Shown here piece by piece: positions 12,707-23,483 of a DNA stretch of 64,000 bases. The DNA lies in the NCBI GenBank assembly GCA_029721435.1, contig CM056580.1, positions 78,951,367-79,015,366 of the forward strand. The letters run 5' to 3'. Within the stretch, counting starts at the first letter, position 1. Every line of letters begins with the position of its first letter. The DNA comes from Gymnothorax reevesii (lineage: Eukaryota > Chordata > Actinopteri > Anguilliformes > Muraenidae). The position numbers and the translations under genes were made by a program. The notes below the pieces were generated by a model. That model worked only from the letters and a program-made list of their open reading frames with translations. It was not told the DNA's origin and searched no databases.

Positions 12707-12795
12707 CCTCTTCTCTCCCTGCTGTAGGACGATGTTCTCCGGCTTCAGGTCTCTGTGAATGATCCTCTTCTGATGCAGATAAGTCAGGGCCGAGG
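12707..12795 (-). CDS. ikbkb: ikbkb coding exon 5 (catalytic loop)
   Basis: 89-nt exon with acceptor ctcaccag and donor gtcagt. It finishes the split Ser130 codon and encodes residues 131-159 ([20 protein letters not shown], then IVLQQGEKR). HRDLKPEN is the catalytic loop with Asp145. The reading frame stays open leftward and rightward past the splice sites, so long conceptual frames fuse this exon to the neighbouring CA repeat; the flanking splice sites and the clean in-phase joins show these are not real protein. Confidence 0.98.
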
Positions 12796-12805
12796 CTGGT
12801 GAGAA

Positions 12806-13364
12806 AACACACACATACAGGGACACATACACACACAAACACACACATACAGGGACACACACACACAAACACACACATACAGGGAGACACACACACAAAC
12901 ACACACATACAGGGACACACACACACACAAACACACACATACAGGGACACACACACACACAAACACACACATACAGGGACACACACACACACAAACACAC
13001 ACATACAGGGACACACACATACACACACAAACACACACATACAGGGACACACACATACACAAACACACACATACAGGGACACACACATACACACAAACAC
13101 ACACATACAGGGACACACACACACACAAACACACACATACAGGGACACACACACACATACACAAACACACACATACAGGGACACACACACACACAAACAC
13201 ACACATACAGGGACACACACACACACACACAAACACACACATACAGGGACACACACACACACACACACACATACAGGGACACACACACACACACACACAT
13301 ACAGGGACACACACACACACACACATACAGGGACACACACATACACACACAAACACACACATAC

Positions 13365-13401
<37 letters not shown>

Positions 13402-13481
13402 GGGACACACACACACACAAACACACACATACAGGGACACACACACACAAACACACACATACAGGGACACACACACACACT
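12806..13481. repeat. CA-rich minisatellite punctuated by TACAGGGA
   Basis: About 20 irregular units of 26-40 bp, each a run of CA/CACAAA closed by CATACAGGGACACAC. It begins about 10 bp from the acceptor of ikbkb coding exon 5, inside the intron. Long frames rich in His-Thr (plus) or Val-Cys (minus) are artefacts. Unit length variation implies a polymorphic locus. Confidence 0.97.
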
Positions 13482-15500
13482 TTTATCATATCAACTGTTT
13501 ATGGGCAGTTAGAGATTTTAAAATCTTCTGTCTTTCCATTGAAGGTTTCCAGCCCACATCTCTGCACTCAGTCAATGTCTTCACTCCCCCTCAATGTCTC
13601 CACACTCAATCAATGTCTCTACTGGCACACAATATCAGTACCTCCAGTCAGCATTTCAAGTTTTTCTACATCCAATTGGCGCCTCTCTTGTTAAATTTTT
13701 CATTTTTCAGGGGCATTATTTTGTGTCAGCTTAATAAACTTGAGCCCCTACAGTCTGGGGGCCGGCCTCCCTTGAGCAGTAAATAACTCATATCAGGCCT
13801 GTCCCCCAGCGGCTCCAGTTAATTTCATCATGCAAAACTGCGGGGCAAGATCCCTGCTCCTTGACCATTCCACCACACATCAAAAATTAAACAAAAATTA
13901 CTAAAAAAAGGGCCTCCGAGACAATGAACTTTCAGGAATTTGCAAATGAGCTTTGAAATTATTTGGGGTAAAACGTGTCCAGCCAAATCGAGATACTGTG
14001 AAACTACGAAAAATTGTTCATATTGCCCCCAGCATTCATAATCTGCATCAACTCAAACCCACCAACTAGGAGAACTCCAGTAAAAAAATAACCCTCAACT
14101 TGGGTCCTTTATAATAGGATTTTAGGAGACCCATTAAGTGCCCGTAAAATGACAGTTCCCATTATGTTTTTCTGCTTTTGTTTCTCAGGCAGCGGGCAAA
14201 CTCAGATGACGCACAAACAGCGACCCAGCATTCTGGTGGCCCTAAAAGAATGTCACTGAGGCCCCAAAAGACTCCAACACAAACAGCACGACTGAGCTGT
14301 GCGTACCAGGGACTGAACTTAAGACCTGAAAGGACCGCATGCAGTGTTTATGCCAGAAACTGGCTTTGGGCACATGGACAGTTTCATACTCAGTTTCCCT
14401 AAGAGATACAATATGTTAGAATGAATGTTTTCCTGGAAGCGGCATGTTTTGGAATTCTTGTATGTTAGCTTTCCATGTCGGTCGCCACAGGTTTTTTTTG
14501 GAAATGGGAAAGATGGTCTGGCATCGTCAGAGCCAATAAAACCACGGGCAGTCGAGCGCGTAGTAAGGACGCAGCTGGTGACGCAGGGCCTAACTCTCAG
14601 CCCCTGTGCCGTTCCGGTGGGCTGGTGATGTACCCTGTAGCTCACAACCCCCGTCCTAATCAAGAATGGGGTGCGGAGATGGTGACACGGTGTGTATCAT
14701 TCTCCTGCTTTGGGGGATGCGTGTAGCTGATGATGTGGCGTGTAAATCAGTCTAGTTTGGAGGAAGTGACACTGAATTGTAACCAGGAAACAGGTGTGAC
14801 CAGGTTGCATGGTACCACCCTCTGAACTAATGACCCAATGGACCATGGGGTTGTGTGAGTGCAGCATTGTCATGGCGATGTTGCGAGAAGATGGGGGTGG
14901 GACCGGTCGTGCCCCAGACTGTGTCATTCATCAGGCCTGTCTACATAGCAGCCGTGTAGCGAAGCACTGGTTAAAGTGACCCCGTCCCCAGCTCGTGAAT
15001 CAGTCATCAGGGAGGGGGAGAGGGGAAATGTTTTGCAAAAGCACAGAGTCCCTTCAGGTTTTTCTTCCAGAGTAGAACCACTTCAAAAACTGTACACTGT
15101 CTGTCACAGTGCAAGGCGAAGAGGAAGAGAATAAAACTTCTGAATACAGTTGCAAATCGGGTAGTTTTTTTTTTTTTACAGTCCAGTCATTTAGCTGAAA
15201 CTTACATCCAAAGTGACCTACATCATCATCATGATGTTTATTCATCTACACAGCTGAATATCTTTGCTTGAATAACCAAGACTAAATAAGACCCTGAGAA
15301 CAAAAGTGGTTTGACTCCAGAAGTGTCTTTTTTTAAGTTCTTATCTTAAAATGATTCCTTAGTGGTCTATCTGTCAAATACAGTAATGGATTAACTTGAT
15401 GTAGTTGCAGTACTTTGCAATAGGCGGGTTATATGTTCCACACTTCAAGAACGCATAAAATGCTCAGGGCAGTTGTGGTCCAAATTGAAAAATGAAAATA
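13482..15500. other. Intron sequence with no recognised feature
   Basis: ikbkb intron between coding exons 4 and 5. Short open frames are scattered and lack family signatures. I recognised no repeat family. Confidence 0.4.
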
Positions 15501-15529
15501 TAACGCGTTGCTGAATACCCCTCGGCCTG

Positions 15530-16395
15530 GACAAGATTTCCTGCCTCAAGGTCACAGCGCTAAGGTCAAAGGTGAAATCCAGCAAAAACATGACCTTGCA
15601 CATCCATGTGTCATGGTGAGTTACCATATAAAATTTGGTTAAGCAGTAATCAGTAGTTGCAAAGCACTGACCCGGACAAGGTTTCCTGCCTCAAGGTCAC
15701 AGCGCTAAGACCAAATGGTGAAATCCAGCAAAAAACCTGATGTTGCACATCTATGTGTCACAGTGAGTTACCATACCAAATTTGGTGAAGCTGCGATATT
15801 TAGTTGACGAGTACTGACCCATACAAGATTTCCAGGGTCGAGGTCACAGAGCTAAGGTCAAAGGTCAAATCCAGCAAAAAACCTGACGGTGCACATCTAT
15901 GGGTCATAGTGAGTTACTATACCAAATTTCGTGAAGCTGCGATCATTAGTTGCCGAGTACTTACCCCGACAAAATTTCCAGGGTCAAGGTCACAGCGCTA
16001 AGGTCAAAGGTCAAATCCAGCAAAAAACCTGATGTTGCACATCTATGGGTCATAGTGAGTTATCATGCCAAATTTGGTGAAGCTGCGATCATTAGTTGCT
16101 GAGTACTGGCCTGGACAATGTCACCTGGACAAGATTTCCAGGGTCAAGGTCACAGTGCTAAGGTCAAAGGTCAAATCCAGCAAATAACCTGACGTTGCAC
16201 ATTCATGGGTCACAGTGAGTTACCATACCAAATTTGGTGAAGCTACAATCATTAGTTGCCGAGTACTGGCCCAGACAAAATCATGGACGGACGATGGACG
16301 CCAGACGCCGGATAACGGACAACGGACGACAGACGGACATGCAGGTGACGACAATACTCCTCCGTCTAGAGTCGGCCAAGGTGTAAAAACATTAG
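15530..16395. repeat. ~147-bp tandem repeat with AGGTCA half-sites
   Basis: About five copies; the shared motif GGTCACAG(C/A)G recurs at 15550, 15694, 15842, 15988 and 16148 (spacing 144-160 bp). Each unit carries CAAGGTCACAG and most carry AGGTCAAAGGTCA. The right end is a GGACGGACGATGGACG-type tail near 16290-16340. Such dispersed or tandem families occur in fish and invertebrates. It is non-coding and intronic. Confidence 0.85.
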
Positions 16396-16872
16396 TTGGA
16401 TCACTCTTATTCTAAGGGGCTCAAATACCCTGCTCAAAAACACAATGGCCATATGGTACTACAATTTAACAGCTCAATAGAACCTGCTATGGGTATGAAG
16501 TCATTAACTTGGACCCCCATCAAGGAAGAAAAGAGATGTTTCATTTGGCTAGATCTACCTTGAAGTGCACTGAAAGTGAAAGAATAGTGGAGGACATGAA
16601 AACTGATGAGCCATTTGGTGCACAGCATTAATCCTCAGAGCGCTAAATCCAGCAATTGTTGCTCAATGATGTAAGATATCAAATTCAAAGCTGTTGAAAA
16701 CCCATCATGTGGCGACTTGTTTAAAAGACCAGGGGAGCTCTTTCAAACAAGTTGCCACAAGATAGGTTTTCAACAGTACAAGATAATTTAATTTATGATT
16801 TCTCTAAAAATTTATTTCAGCTCTATGGGCTAAGGTGCATGCTCAGGGTGTGTTTTCAGAAGGAATACTCAC
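16396..16872. other. Intron sequence with no recognised feature
   Basis: Nothing beyond ordinary AT-rich intron between the tandem repeat and ikbkb coding exon 4. Confidence 0.4.
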
Positions 16873-16942
16873 ATATGTCACGCAGAAGAATCAAAATAGA
16901 ACCTTCTCTCATCCCACAGCAGTTATCCAGCGCATTCAGGTA
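16873..16942 (-). CDS. ikbkb: ikbkb coding exon 4
   Basis: 70-nt exon with acceptor ttttgcag and donor gtgagt. It encodes residues 107-129 (YLNALDNCCGMREGSILILL, RDI) and the first base of Ser130. This is the alpha-D/alpha-E region leading to the catalytic loop; the NCCG-REG motif is characteristic of IKK-beta. Phases agree with both neighbours. Confidence 0.96.
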
Positions 16943-17161
16943 CTGCAAAAACATAAACGTCAATTAATGCCGACATCGTCTGTCTAACCATTTCGAGGTT
17001 CTCATCCTCAGAATAAATCACAAGACTCAGCTTCACTGTCTCAGAATGATCAAAAGCATTGTTGTTTTTTATACAGATGAATGCAGCCTTTTAAGGTTGC
17101 CTGTTAAGCTACGCAAAGCCAGGTATTGTGGTGGGCAGGTGGAATGCAGGTGTATTCTGTA

Positions 17162-18394
17162 CAAGCCCGTCGACAGGGGGGGGGCAACCGTGTATGTTGT
17201 CCCGGGCCCCAGGACCATAGGGGCCCCTGAATGACCCTTAATTTATTTTACTTTACATTCATATATTTCTTTTTAATTAAATCATTGCCTGATGAATTAA
17301 ATATTATTTTCTACTCAACATATACTTAAAAACTTTAACATATTAAATATTTCAAATATATATATTTTCCTTTTTTTCCACAACCCCCCCCCCCCCCCCC
17401 CCCACCCCCCACCCCCCCGTCTTAGCACAGAATGGTTCGACCCCGCTCTGGCGCACTTAAGGCTACGCTACATACGTGCCCTGAAGCGGGAAATTTATGT
17501 AAATCTGTCATTGTTATAAACTCTAAACATGGCGAGTCGTCATAAATCGGGTGCACAGAAAAGAAAAGTAAAAAGAAAAAGAGAGGAAGATCATAGAGGT
17601 GAACGAGAAAAAATGATGAAGTTTTTAAAAGGGGGACAAGAAGCCCGAGACTTAGGGCTGGAGTTGGCTGTGGACGGTGATGTATGTCAGTGAACAACAG
17701 CCGCTAACACTGAAGTTTACATTCGCCATCACCGTGACCAAAGCCCGATTCGAGTCTGTCACCGGCCGCTTGTAGCCTATTGAGCTGCGGTATGACAAGA
17801 CATGCTGCCCGCGTTGAGCGGAGGAGAGAAAAGGTCTGCACACTGCTATGCATTTTCTTGTCTTTGCCAGTGACTGTAGCTGGAGGAGACCGAGCCTTCA
17901 GCAAAATGAAAATAATCAAAAACAACCTACGCTCCACCATGTCACAGGGCAGGCTTAACAACCAAGCCATGCTCTCCATTGACCGTGAGCTTGCTCAAAA
18001 ATTGGATTTCACTGATGTCATAAATGACCTTGCTGTCAAAAAATCTAGGCGCATCACTGTTTGAGGGCTTGATAACCCCAGGGATGTGGAGGGGGCAGGC
18101 ATAGGATGTTTAGTTATACTGTTTTGTTGCTTAGCAAGCAGGCATAGCACTCTCAGTTGTATTGTATTGTAGCCTACATGAGACAATAGATGGAAATGGT
18201 TTGTTTATATTGTGTCACATCACATTACTGTCTGTTAACTGTCCATCTCAAATGAAATAATTTGAAAATTGACACTGTCATTGCTTGCAAAGCGTTAAAA
18301 GTACTGCGTGCGTTGTCGTGACGAGCCGGTGGGGTGGGGGGGCCCTATGTTGGTCTCTTGTCCCCGGGCCCCAGCAAGTCTGTTGACAGCCCTG
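17162..18394 (+). mobile_element. hAT transposon, internally deleted, with 8-bp target duplication
   Basis: A 1233-bp element starting CAAGCCCGTCGACAG and ending CTGTTGACAGCCCTG, imperfect 15-bp inverted ends. It is flanked by ATTCTGTA on both sides (17154-17161 and 18395-18402), the 8-bp duplication expected of hAT. It keeps an N-terminal start and a C-terminal dimerisation region of the transposase on the plus strand but lacks the middle. A long C run at about 17379-17418 lies inside. The target site is the edge of the 35-bp minisatellite on its right. Confidence 0.9.
17529..18064 (+). pseudogene. hAT transposase remnant (N and C termini only)
   Basis: ATG at 17529 opens a 54-codon frame, MASRHKSGAQKRKVKRKREE onward, stopping at 17693. 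After a gap with no homology, the frame ending at 18064 gives VTVAGGDRAFSKMKIIKNNL, then LRSTMSQGRLNNQAMLSI; this is the hAT C-terminal dimerisation domain. The zinc-finger and catalytic core are missing, so it cannot be an active transposase. The resemblance is to the ZMYM/Ac-like group of hAT proteins, by pattern only. Confidence 0.8.
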
Positions 18395-19765
18395 ATTCTG
18401 TATACAGACGTGTGTAGGTACGCAGGAGTATTCTGTATACAGACGTGTGTAGGTACGCAGGAGTATTCTGAATACAGACGTGTGTAGGTATGCAGGAGTA
18501 TTCTGTATACAGACGTGTGTAGGTACGCAGGAGTATTCTGTATACAGACGTGTGTAGGTACGCAGGAGTATTCTGTATACAGACGTGTGTAGATACGCAG
18601 GAGTATTCTGTATACAGACGTGTGTAGGTACGCAGGAGTATTCTGCATACAGACGTGTGTAGGTACGCAGGAGTATTCTGTATACAGACGTGTGTAGGTA
18701 CGCAGGAGTATTCTGTATACAGACGTGTGTAGGTACGCAGGAGTATTCTGTATACAGACGTGTGTAGGTACGCAGGAGTATTCTGTATACAGACGTGTGT
18801 AGGTACGCAGGAGTATTCTGTATACAGACGTGTGTAGGTACGCAGGAGTATTCTGAATACAGACGTGTGTAAGTACGCAGGAGTATTCTGAATACAGACG
18901 TGTGTAGGTATGCAGGAGTATTCTGAATACAGACGTGTGTAGGTATGCAGGAGTATTCTGCATACAGACGTGTGTAGGTACGCAGGAGTATTCTGTATAC
19001 AGACGTGTGTAGGTACGCAGGAGTATTCTGTATACAGACGTGTGTAGGTACGCAAGAGTATTCTGTATACAGACGTGTGTAGGTACGCAGGAGTATTCTG
19101 TATACAGACGTGTGTAGGTACGCAGGAGTATTCTGTATACAGACGTGTGTAGGTACGCAGGAGTATTCTGTATACAGATGTGTGTAGGTACGCAGGAGTA
19201 TTCTGTATACAGACGTGTGTAGGTACGCAGGAGTATTCTGTATACAGACGTGTGTAGGTACGCAGGAGTATTCTGTATACAGACGTGTGTAGGTACGCAG
19301 GAGTATTCTGTATACAGACGTGTGTAGGTACGCAGGAGTATTCTGTATACAGACGTGTGTAGGTACGCAGGAGTATTCTGCATACAGACGTGTGTAGGTA
19401 CGCAGGAGTATTCTGTATACAGACGTGTGTAGGTACGCAGGAGTATTCTGCATACAGACGTGTGTAGGTACGCAGGAGTATTCTGTATACAGACGTGTGT
19501 AGGTACGCAGGAGTATTCTGCATACAGACGTGTGTAGGTACGCAGGAGTATTCTGTATACAGACGTGTGTAGGTACGCAGGAGTATTCTGTATACAGACG
19601 TGTGTAGGTACGCAGGAGTATTCTGTATACAGACGTGTGTAGGTATGCAGGAGTATTCTGTATACAGACGTGTGTAGGTACGCAGGAGTATTCTGTATAC
19701 AGACGTGTGTAGGTACGCAGGAGTATTCTGTAAACAGACGTGTGTAGGTACGCAGGAGTATTCTG
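18395..19765. repeat. 35-bp minisatellite, ~39 copies
   Basis: The unit begins ATTCTGTATACAGACGTGTG and continues TAGGTACGCAGGAGT, repeated almost perfectly with scattered single-base variants (GAATAC, GCATAC, TATGCAGG, GTAGATAC). The minus strand of the unit has no stop in any frame, so three overlapping frames of 360-390 codons appear; they are not evidence of a gene. It lies in the ikbkb intron between coding exons 3 and 4. Confidence 0.98.
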
Positions 19766-19969
19766 AGGACAGGTAATGTGCTGAGAGAAAGGATTCCCCC
19801 TCTTTCTCGATTTTGTTTACTTTTGCTTATTTGTCATATTTAAACATTTCGGATGCAGCTTTTAAAAATTAGTTCAATGATTGGAGGTGAAGAGGTGAAG
19901 GTGAAGCTATTCAAAATCTAGCTACATCACCAAGCAAGTGAGGACTACAGTTCTTTAGATGTTAGTTTG

Positions 19970-20950
19970 GGTTATTTTTAAGACCTCCTGAATGGGTTGT
20001 CAGCGTGCTCTTTGAGGTTTTTTTGTAGGTTCATTGGCCACCTCTGAGATGTGTCAGCATTCCAAGTTTGTGCAATATGCAGATAATGACTCTCACAGTG
20101 TTTTGCTGGAGTCTGAAAGCCTTAGAAATGGTTTAGTAACCCTAACTAAACAGATTGATGTCAATGACTTTCTCATCTGTTCTCAAATTTCTTTAGATCT
20201 CAGCACATAATGTGCTAATTCTAATGGGCTGGCAGAAATCATCTCTGGGTGTCTCTAATGACAGTGAGCACAATTATCAGTTAAATTTGTTTCACTGGTT
20301 GGTTTAATAAGTAAGGAGGCAATTAATTTTTCACATAAGGCCGGGCACGGTTGGATAGGTTTTTTTCAAAATGAAATGAAATCATCATTTAACAAGAAAG
20401 CCGTTGCTGCGGCGAACCCCCCGTCGCATCTTTCTGAACTTTAAAGTCACATGCGATTGGCGATTGGGGTAAAGGTCATCTTCAAGATCTTTTGGCATTC
20501 CGATGATGTCCAAGGAGAAGGACTAGCTGCTGTAAAGATTTCAGCCACCTAACTTCATCACTCAGCTAACAATGGCCATAAATGTGATTTTTGCACTTAT
20601 TAACCCCATGACCTAATTATTATGCAAATTAGGTAAAGGTCACCATGGTCACCCTTCCCCCACCCCAAAGTATTATGGTACCAAGTTTGGTTGGATTCGG
20701 CCCAGGAGCTTCCGAGATATAGTGCTAAATGTTTGGACGGACGGATGTACATACGTACGCAGATCTCCACTAGACCCCCCTTTCGGGGCCTGTCGGCACG
20801 ACGCGGGGTAAAAACTGCATTTCATGTACACTCTGTTATCTTCGTCTAATACTAAAATTAGTTTGCTGTCCTGGAACACTAAAGTGTGACAAATATGCAA
20901 AAAACACAAGAAATGAGGAAGGATATGAATACTTTTCACTGCAGAGTACA
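19970..20950. mobile_element. Relic of a fish repeat element, interrupted
   Basis: Stretches such as TTAATTTTTCACATAAGG, ATCATCATTT, AAAACTGCATTTCATGTACA and GTGTGACAAATATGCAAAAA appear in the order of a dispersed fish repeat that I recognise but cannot name with certainty. The order is broken at 20393-20808 by a different repeat. It is non-coding. Confidence 0.4.
20393..20808. mobile_element. Insertion within the 19970-20950 repeat
   Basis: About 416 bp, starting near AGAAAGCCGTTGCTGCGGCG and ending near GCACGACGCGGGG, sits between ATCATTTAA and AAAAACTGCATTT, which read as continuous in the host repeat. It has a GGACGGACGGATGTACATAC stretch like the tails of other dispersed repeats here. 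No clear inverted ends. Confidence 0.45.
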
Positions 20951-21078
20951 TGTGTGCAGGCACAGGTGAGCTCTGAGTTATGTGCATCATGTGTACAGAT
21001 TGTGCTGAGGTAGTACAGGTGTATTCTGTATTCTTGGTTATGTACATGTATGGAGGTGTATCTTCAGTTATGCCCATT

Positions 21079-22216
21079 TACCGTATTTTCCAGACTATGA
21101 GGCGCACTTAATAGCCTTTAATTTTCTCAAAAAAACGACAGTGTGCCTTATAATCCAAAGCGCCTTATATACGGATTAATTCTGGCTGTGCTTACTGACC
21201 TCGAAGCGATATTGTGTGGTACACGGCGCTCACGGCGCTCTGTCAGAATGTTTTAGTACGACTTTGGTAAACCACAAAGCCGCACCGCTTGCAGCATTAC
21301 GGCTACCGTAGTCAGGAGAGTCGCGGAGTAATACAGTGTATATACTGTGCTTCACCATAGTATTACAGTGTCTGTGTATAAGGACCCCAGAATGGCACCT
21401 GTCAAGAAACACTCTTACGACGCGGACTTCAAACTCAAGGCTATCAGTCATGCAGTAGAACATGGGAATAGAGCAGCTGCGAGAGAATTCAACATTAATG
21501 AATCAATGGCACGGAAGTGGCGGAAGCAAGAAGATGACCTGCGCCAAGTAAAGAAGACCACACAGAGTTTCTGAGGGAACAATGCAAGGCGGCCACAGTT
21601 AGAGGACAAAATTGAACAGTGGGTTATTGAACAGAGGATCTGCCAATAGATCGTGGATGCCTGGGCTAAGGTATCAGTCTCAGCTGTGGTCCGAGCTTTC
21701 ACGAAGGCCGGAATCATCACTGAACTGCCAGGTAACAGCAACAACACCGACTTGGATAATGACGAGAGGGATCCGGGCATGCTGGATGCCGTAATCGCCC
21801 AACTGTTAAACTCGGACACGGAAGATGAAGAATTTGAGGGATTCGTGGACGAGGAATGAACTGCGAAAGTGAGTGTATTGTGTTGTATTTTATGTGTTAT
21901 AACTGAACAATTTTGAGAGTTATTGCAAATACGCTAACGTTTGATTTAGCGGTATCAGAGTGTGTTTTTCTTGCGTGTTACAACTGAACAAGGTTGGGAG
22001 TAATTGTGAATACACTCATTAACGTTTGAACAATGTTGAGAGTTATTGTGAACGCGTTTAATAAAGTTTGACTGACTGACTTATCTAGCTGTTTTTTTTC
22101 GCTTAATGCGCCTTATAGTCCGGTGCGCTTTATATATGAAAAAAGTTCGAAAATAGACCATTCATTGACAGTGCGCCTTATAATCCAGAGCACCCTATAG
22201 TGCAGAAAATACAGTA
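21079..22216 (+). mobile_element. pogo-like DNA transposon, degenerate
   Basis: It starts TACCGTATTTTCCAGACTAT and ends with the inverted match ATAGTGCAGAAAATACAGTA, with TA at each border as expected for the Tc1/mariner superfamily. Subterminal repeats with GTGCGCCTTATAATCC occur at both ends. The plus-strand transposase remnant inside begins at 21392. It is inserted in a stretch of degenerate GGTGTATTCTG(T)-type repeats left of ikbkb coding exon 3. Confidence 0.75.
21392..21859 (+). pseudogene. pogo-like transposase remnant
   Basis: A frame from ATG 21392 to 21574 gives MAPVKKHSYDADFKLKAISH, then AVEHGNRAAAREFNINESMA, a helix-turn-helix (CENP-B/pogo type) DNA-binding start. After a stop and frame change, later pieces read LEDKIEQWVIEQR and, in the frame ending at 21859, LNSDTEDEEFEGFVDEE. 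The DDE catalytic core is missing. It is a dead, internally deleted copy. Confidence 0.65.
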
Positions 22217-22428
22217 TAATGAACAGGTGTACTCTGAGTTATGTGCATCGTGTACACAGACTGTGTTGAGGTACAGGTGCATCCTCAGTTATGTAAATGT
22301 ACACAGGTGTATTCTTGGTTATGTAAATGTAATGAGGTGCATCCTCTGTTATGCACGTGCATACAGGTTTACTCTAAATGATGTGCATCATGTCCACTGG
22401 TAGTGCTGAGGTAACACAGGTAACTGAC

Positions 22429-22546
22429 CTTGCGCAGGTCTCCTCCCTGGCAGTACTCCATGGCCAGCAGTGGGAGGTCGTTAGTCACCATTTTCTGCAT
22501 TCCCTCCGGCACCTCCTTCGCTGCCACCACATTCTCATGGTTTAAC
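22429..22546 (-). CDS. ikbkb: ikbkb coding exon 3
   Basis: 118-nt exon with acceptor ccccag and donor gtcagt. It completes Arg67 and encodes residues 68-106 ([20 protein letters not shown], then [19 protein letters not shown]). It covers the N-lobe beta strands and the hinge; [12 protein letters not shown] is the kinase hinge and alpha-D start, nearly invariant in IKK-beta. It ends on a codon boundary. Confidence 0.98.
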
Positions 22547-23082
22547 CTGGGGGAGGGAGGAAGACACAGGGAGTCAGTGGTCCGGTTCTAGCAGGATTTT
22601 ACGTTTTTACGAACAGAATAAAAAACATAGGAAAAAAAACATTTGACCACAGCAGTGGCGGTAGTGTGCACATCCCCACCGGTGAGGTGCAGGGTAAAAG
22701 GGCTGCAGACAATAAAGGAGAATGAGATGCTTATAGCTGCTTATGCTCCCATATGTTTATTGTGCAGTTTCCACCTGACTGGGTCTTCCTCAGGCAAATG
22801 GTATTCCACAGTGGCTCAAGCAAATAGAGGACAGACATGGTCAGCTGATCATGCATCAGCTGATCTCATTCATTCCAATTAGACTAATTACCAAGGCCTT
22901 GATGGGCCTAAGAACCACCTTTGCCATAGTCACCAAATAAAACCATTAATAATGAAATTACATATACACAAGACAATGAATAGTGACCAACACCCTAACT
23001 TACTAATAAGCATCGTATGCTGCAGTCGCACATTGACGCTATTTGTCACATTATCCCACACACAATATTACAAGAAAAAACA
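22547..23082. other. Intron sequence with no recognised feature
   Basis: Intron left of the Penelope-like fragment. No coding signal. The part from about 22900 may be the decayed 3' end of that element but I cannot show it. Confidence 0.35.
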
Positions 23083-23319
23083 TTACAAAAAAGGCTTTAT
23101 GTCAAATTCTTCATTTAAACCATTTGGAGACATTGTATTACGGTTATAAATCCAAAAGGTTTCTCTCTGAAGAAGACTTTTATCATGATCGCCCCCTCTG
23201 GGAGATTTATTAACACTTTCCACCCCAACATATCTCAATGTGCTAACATTGTGACCAGCGCATTTAAAATGTGCAGCTACGGGACTGCGCTCGTCCCCCG
23301 TTTTAATGCTGCTCCAATG
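23083..23319 (-). pseudogene. Penelope-like element, C-terminal endonuclease fragment
   Basis: A 78-codon open stretch on the minus strand reads KTGDERSPVAAHFKCAGHNV, then STLRYVGVESVNKSPRGGDH, DKSLLQRETFWIYN and GLNEEFDIKPF before the stop. The pattern (H-F...GH, R-GGD-...LLQRE-FWI, GLN) fits the end of the GIY-YIG-type nuclease region of Penelope-like retroelements in vertebrates. A stop codon lies immediately upstream, so the copy is 5'-truncated, as is usual for this class. Assignment is from remembered family patterns. Confidence 0.65.
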
Positions 23320-23325
23320 TTATAA

Positions 23326-23483
23326 TAAGATACACTTTATTGAACCCTGTGGGGTAATTTGTCCAATGCATTTGACCCATCCTATAGTTAGGAGCAGTGG
23401 GCAGCCACAGAGCAGCGCCCAGGGACCAACTCCAGTTCTAAAGCCAGTTCCGTGGTCAGGGGTACTGGTTGGAGTGTTTCTAT
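23326..23483 (-). mobile_element. SINE, 3' part, split by an LTR element
   Basis: Read on the minus strand this is the tail of a tRNA-derived SINE: AACACTCCAACCAGTACCCC through the GGGCGCTGCTCTGTGGCTGC motif to CCACAGGGTTCAATAAAGTG. The 5' head of the same SINE is at 29494-29662, on the other side of the LTR retrotransposon. The CTAT at 23480-23483 is one copy of the target duplication. Confidence 0.75.

Noticed and set aside
12327..13512. Long frames of 230-383 codons on both strands (Val-Cys or His-Thr rich)
   Set aside because: They are translations of the CA minisatellite. Only the short kinase exon at 12707-12795 is real coding sequence, supported by splice sites and phase.
18278..19523. 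Three overlapping minus-strand frames of 360-392 codons
   Set aside because: All come from the 35-bp minisatellite unit that lacks stops in every minus frame. No start context, splice signals or homology.
18395..19765. Array resembling a CRISPR locus
   Set aside because: The repeats are contiguous without unique spacers, and the genome is animal. It is a minisatellite.
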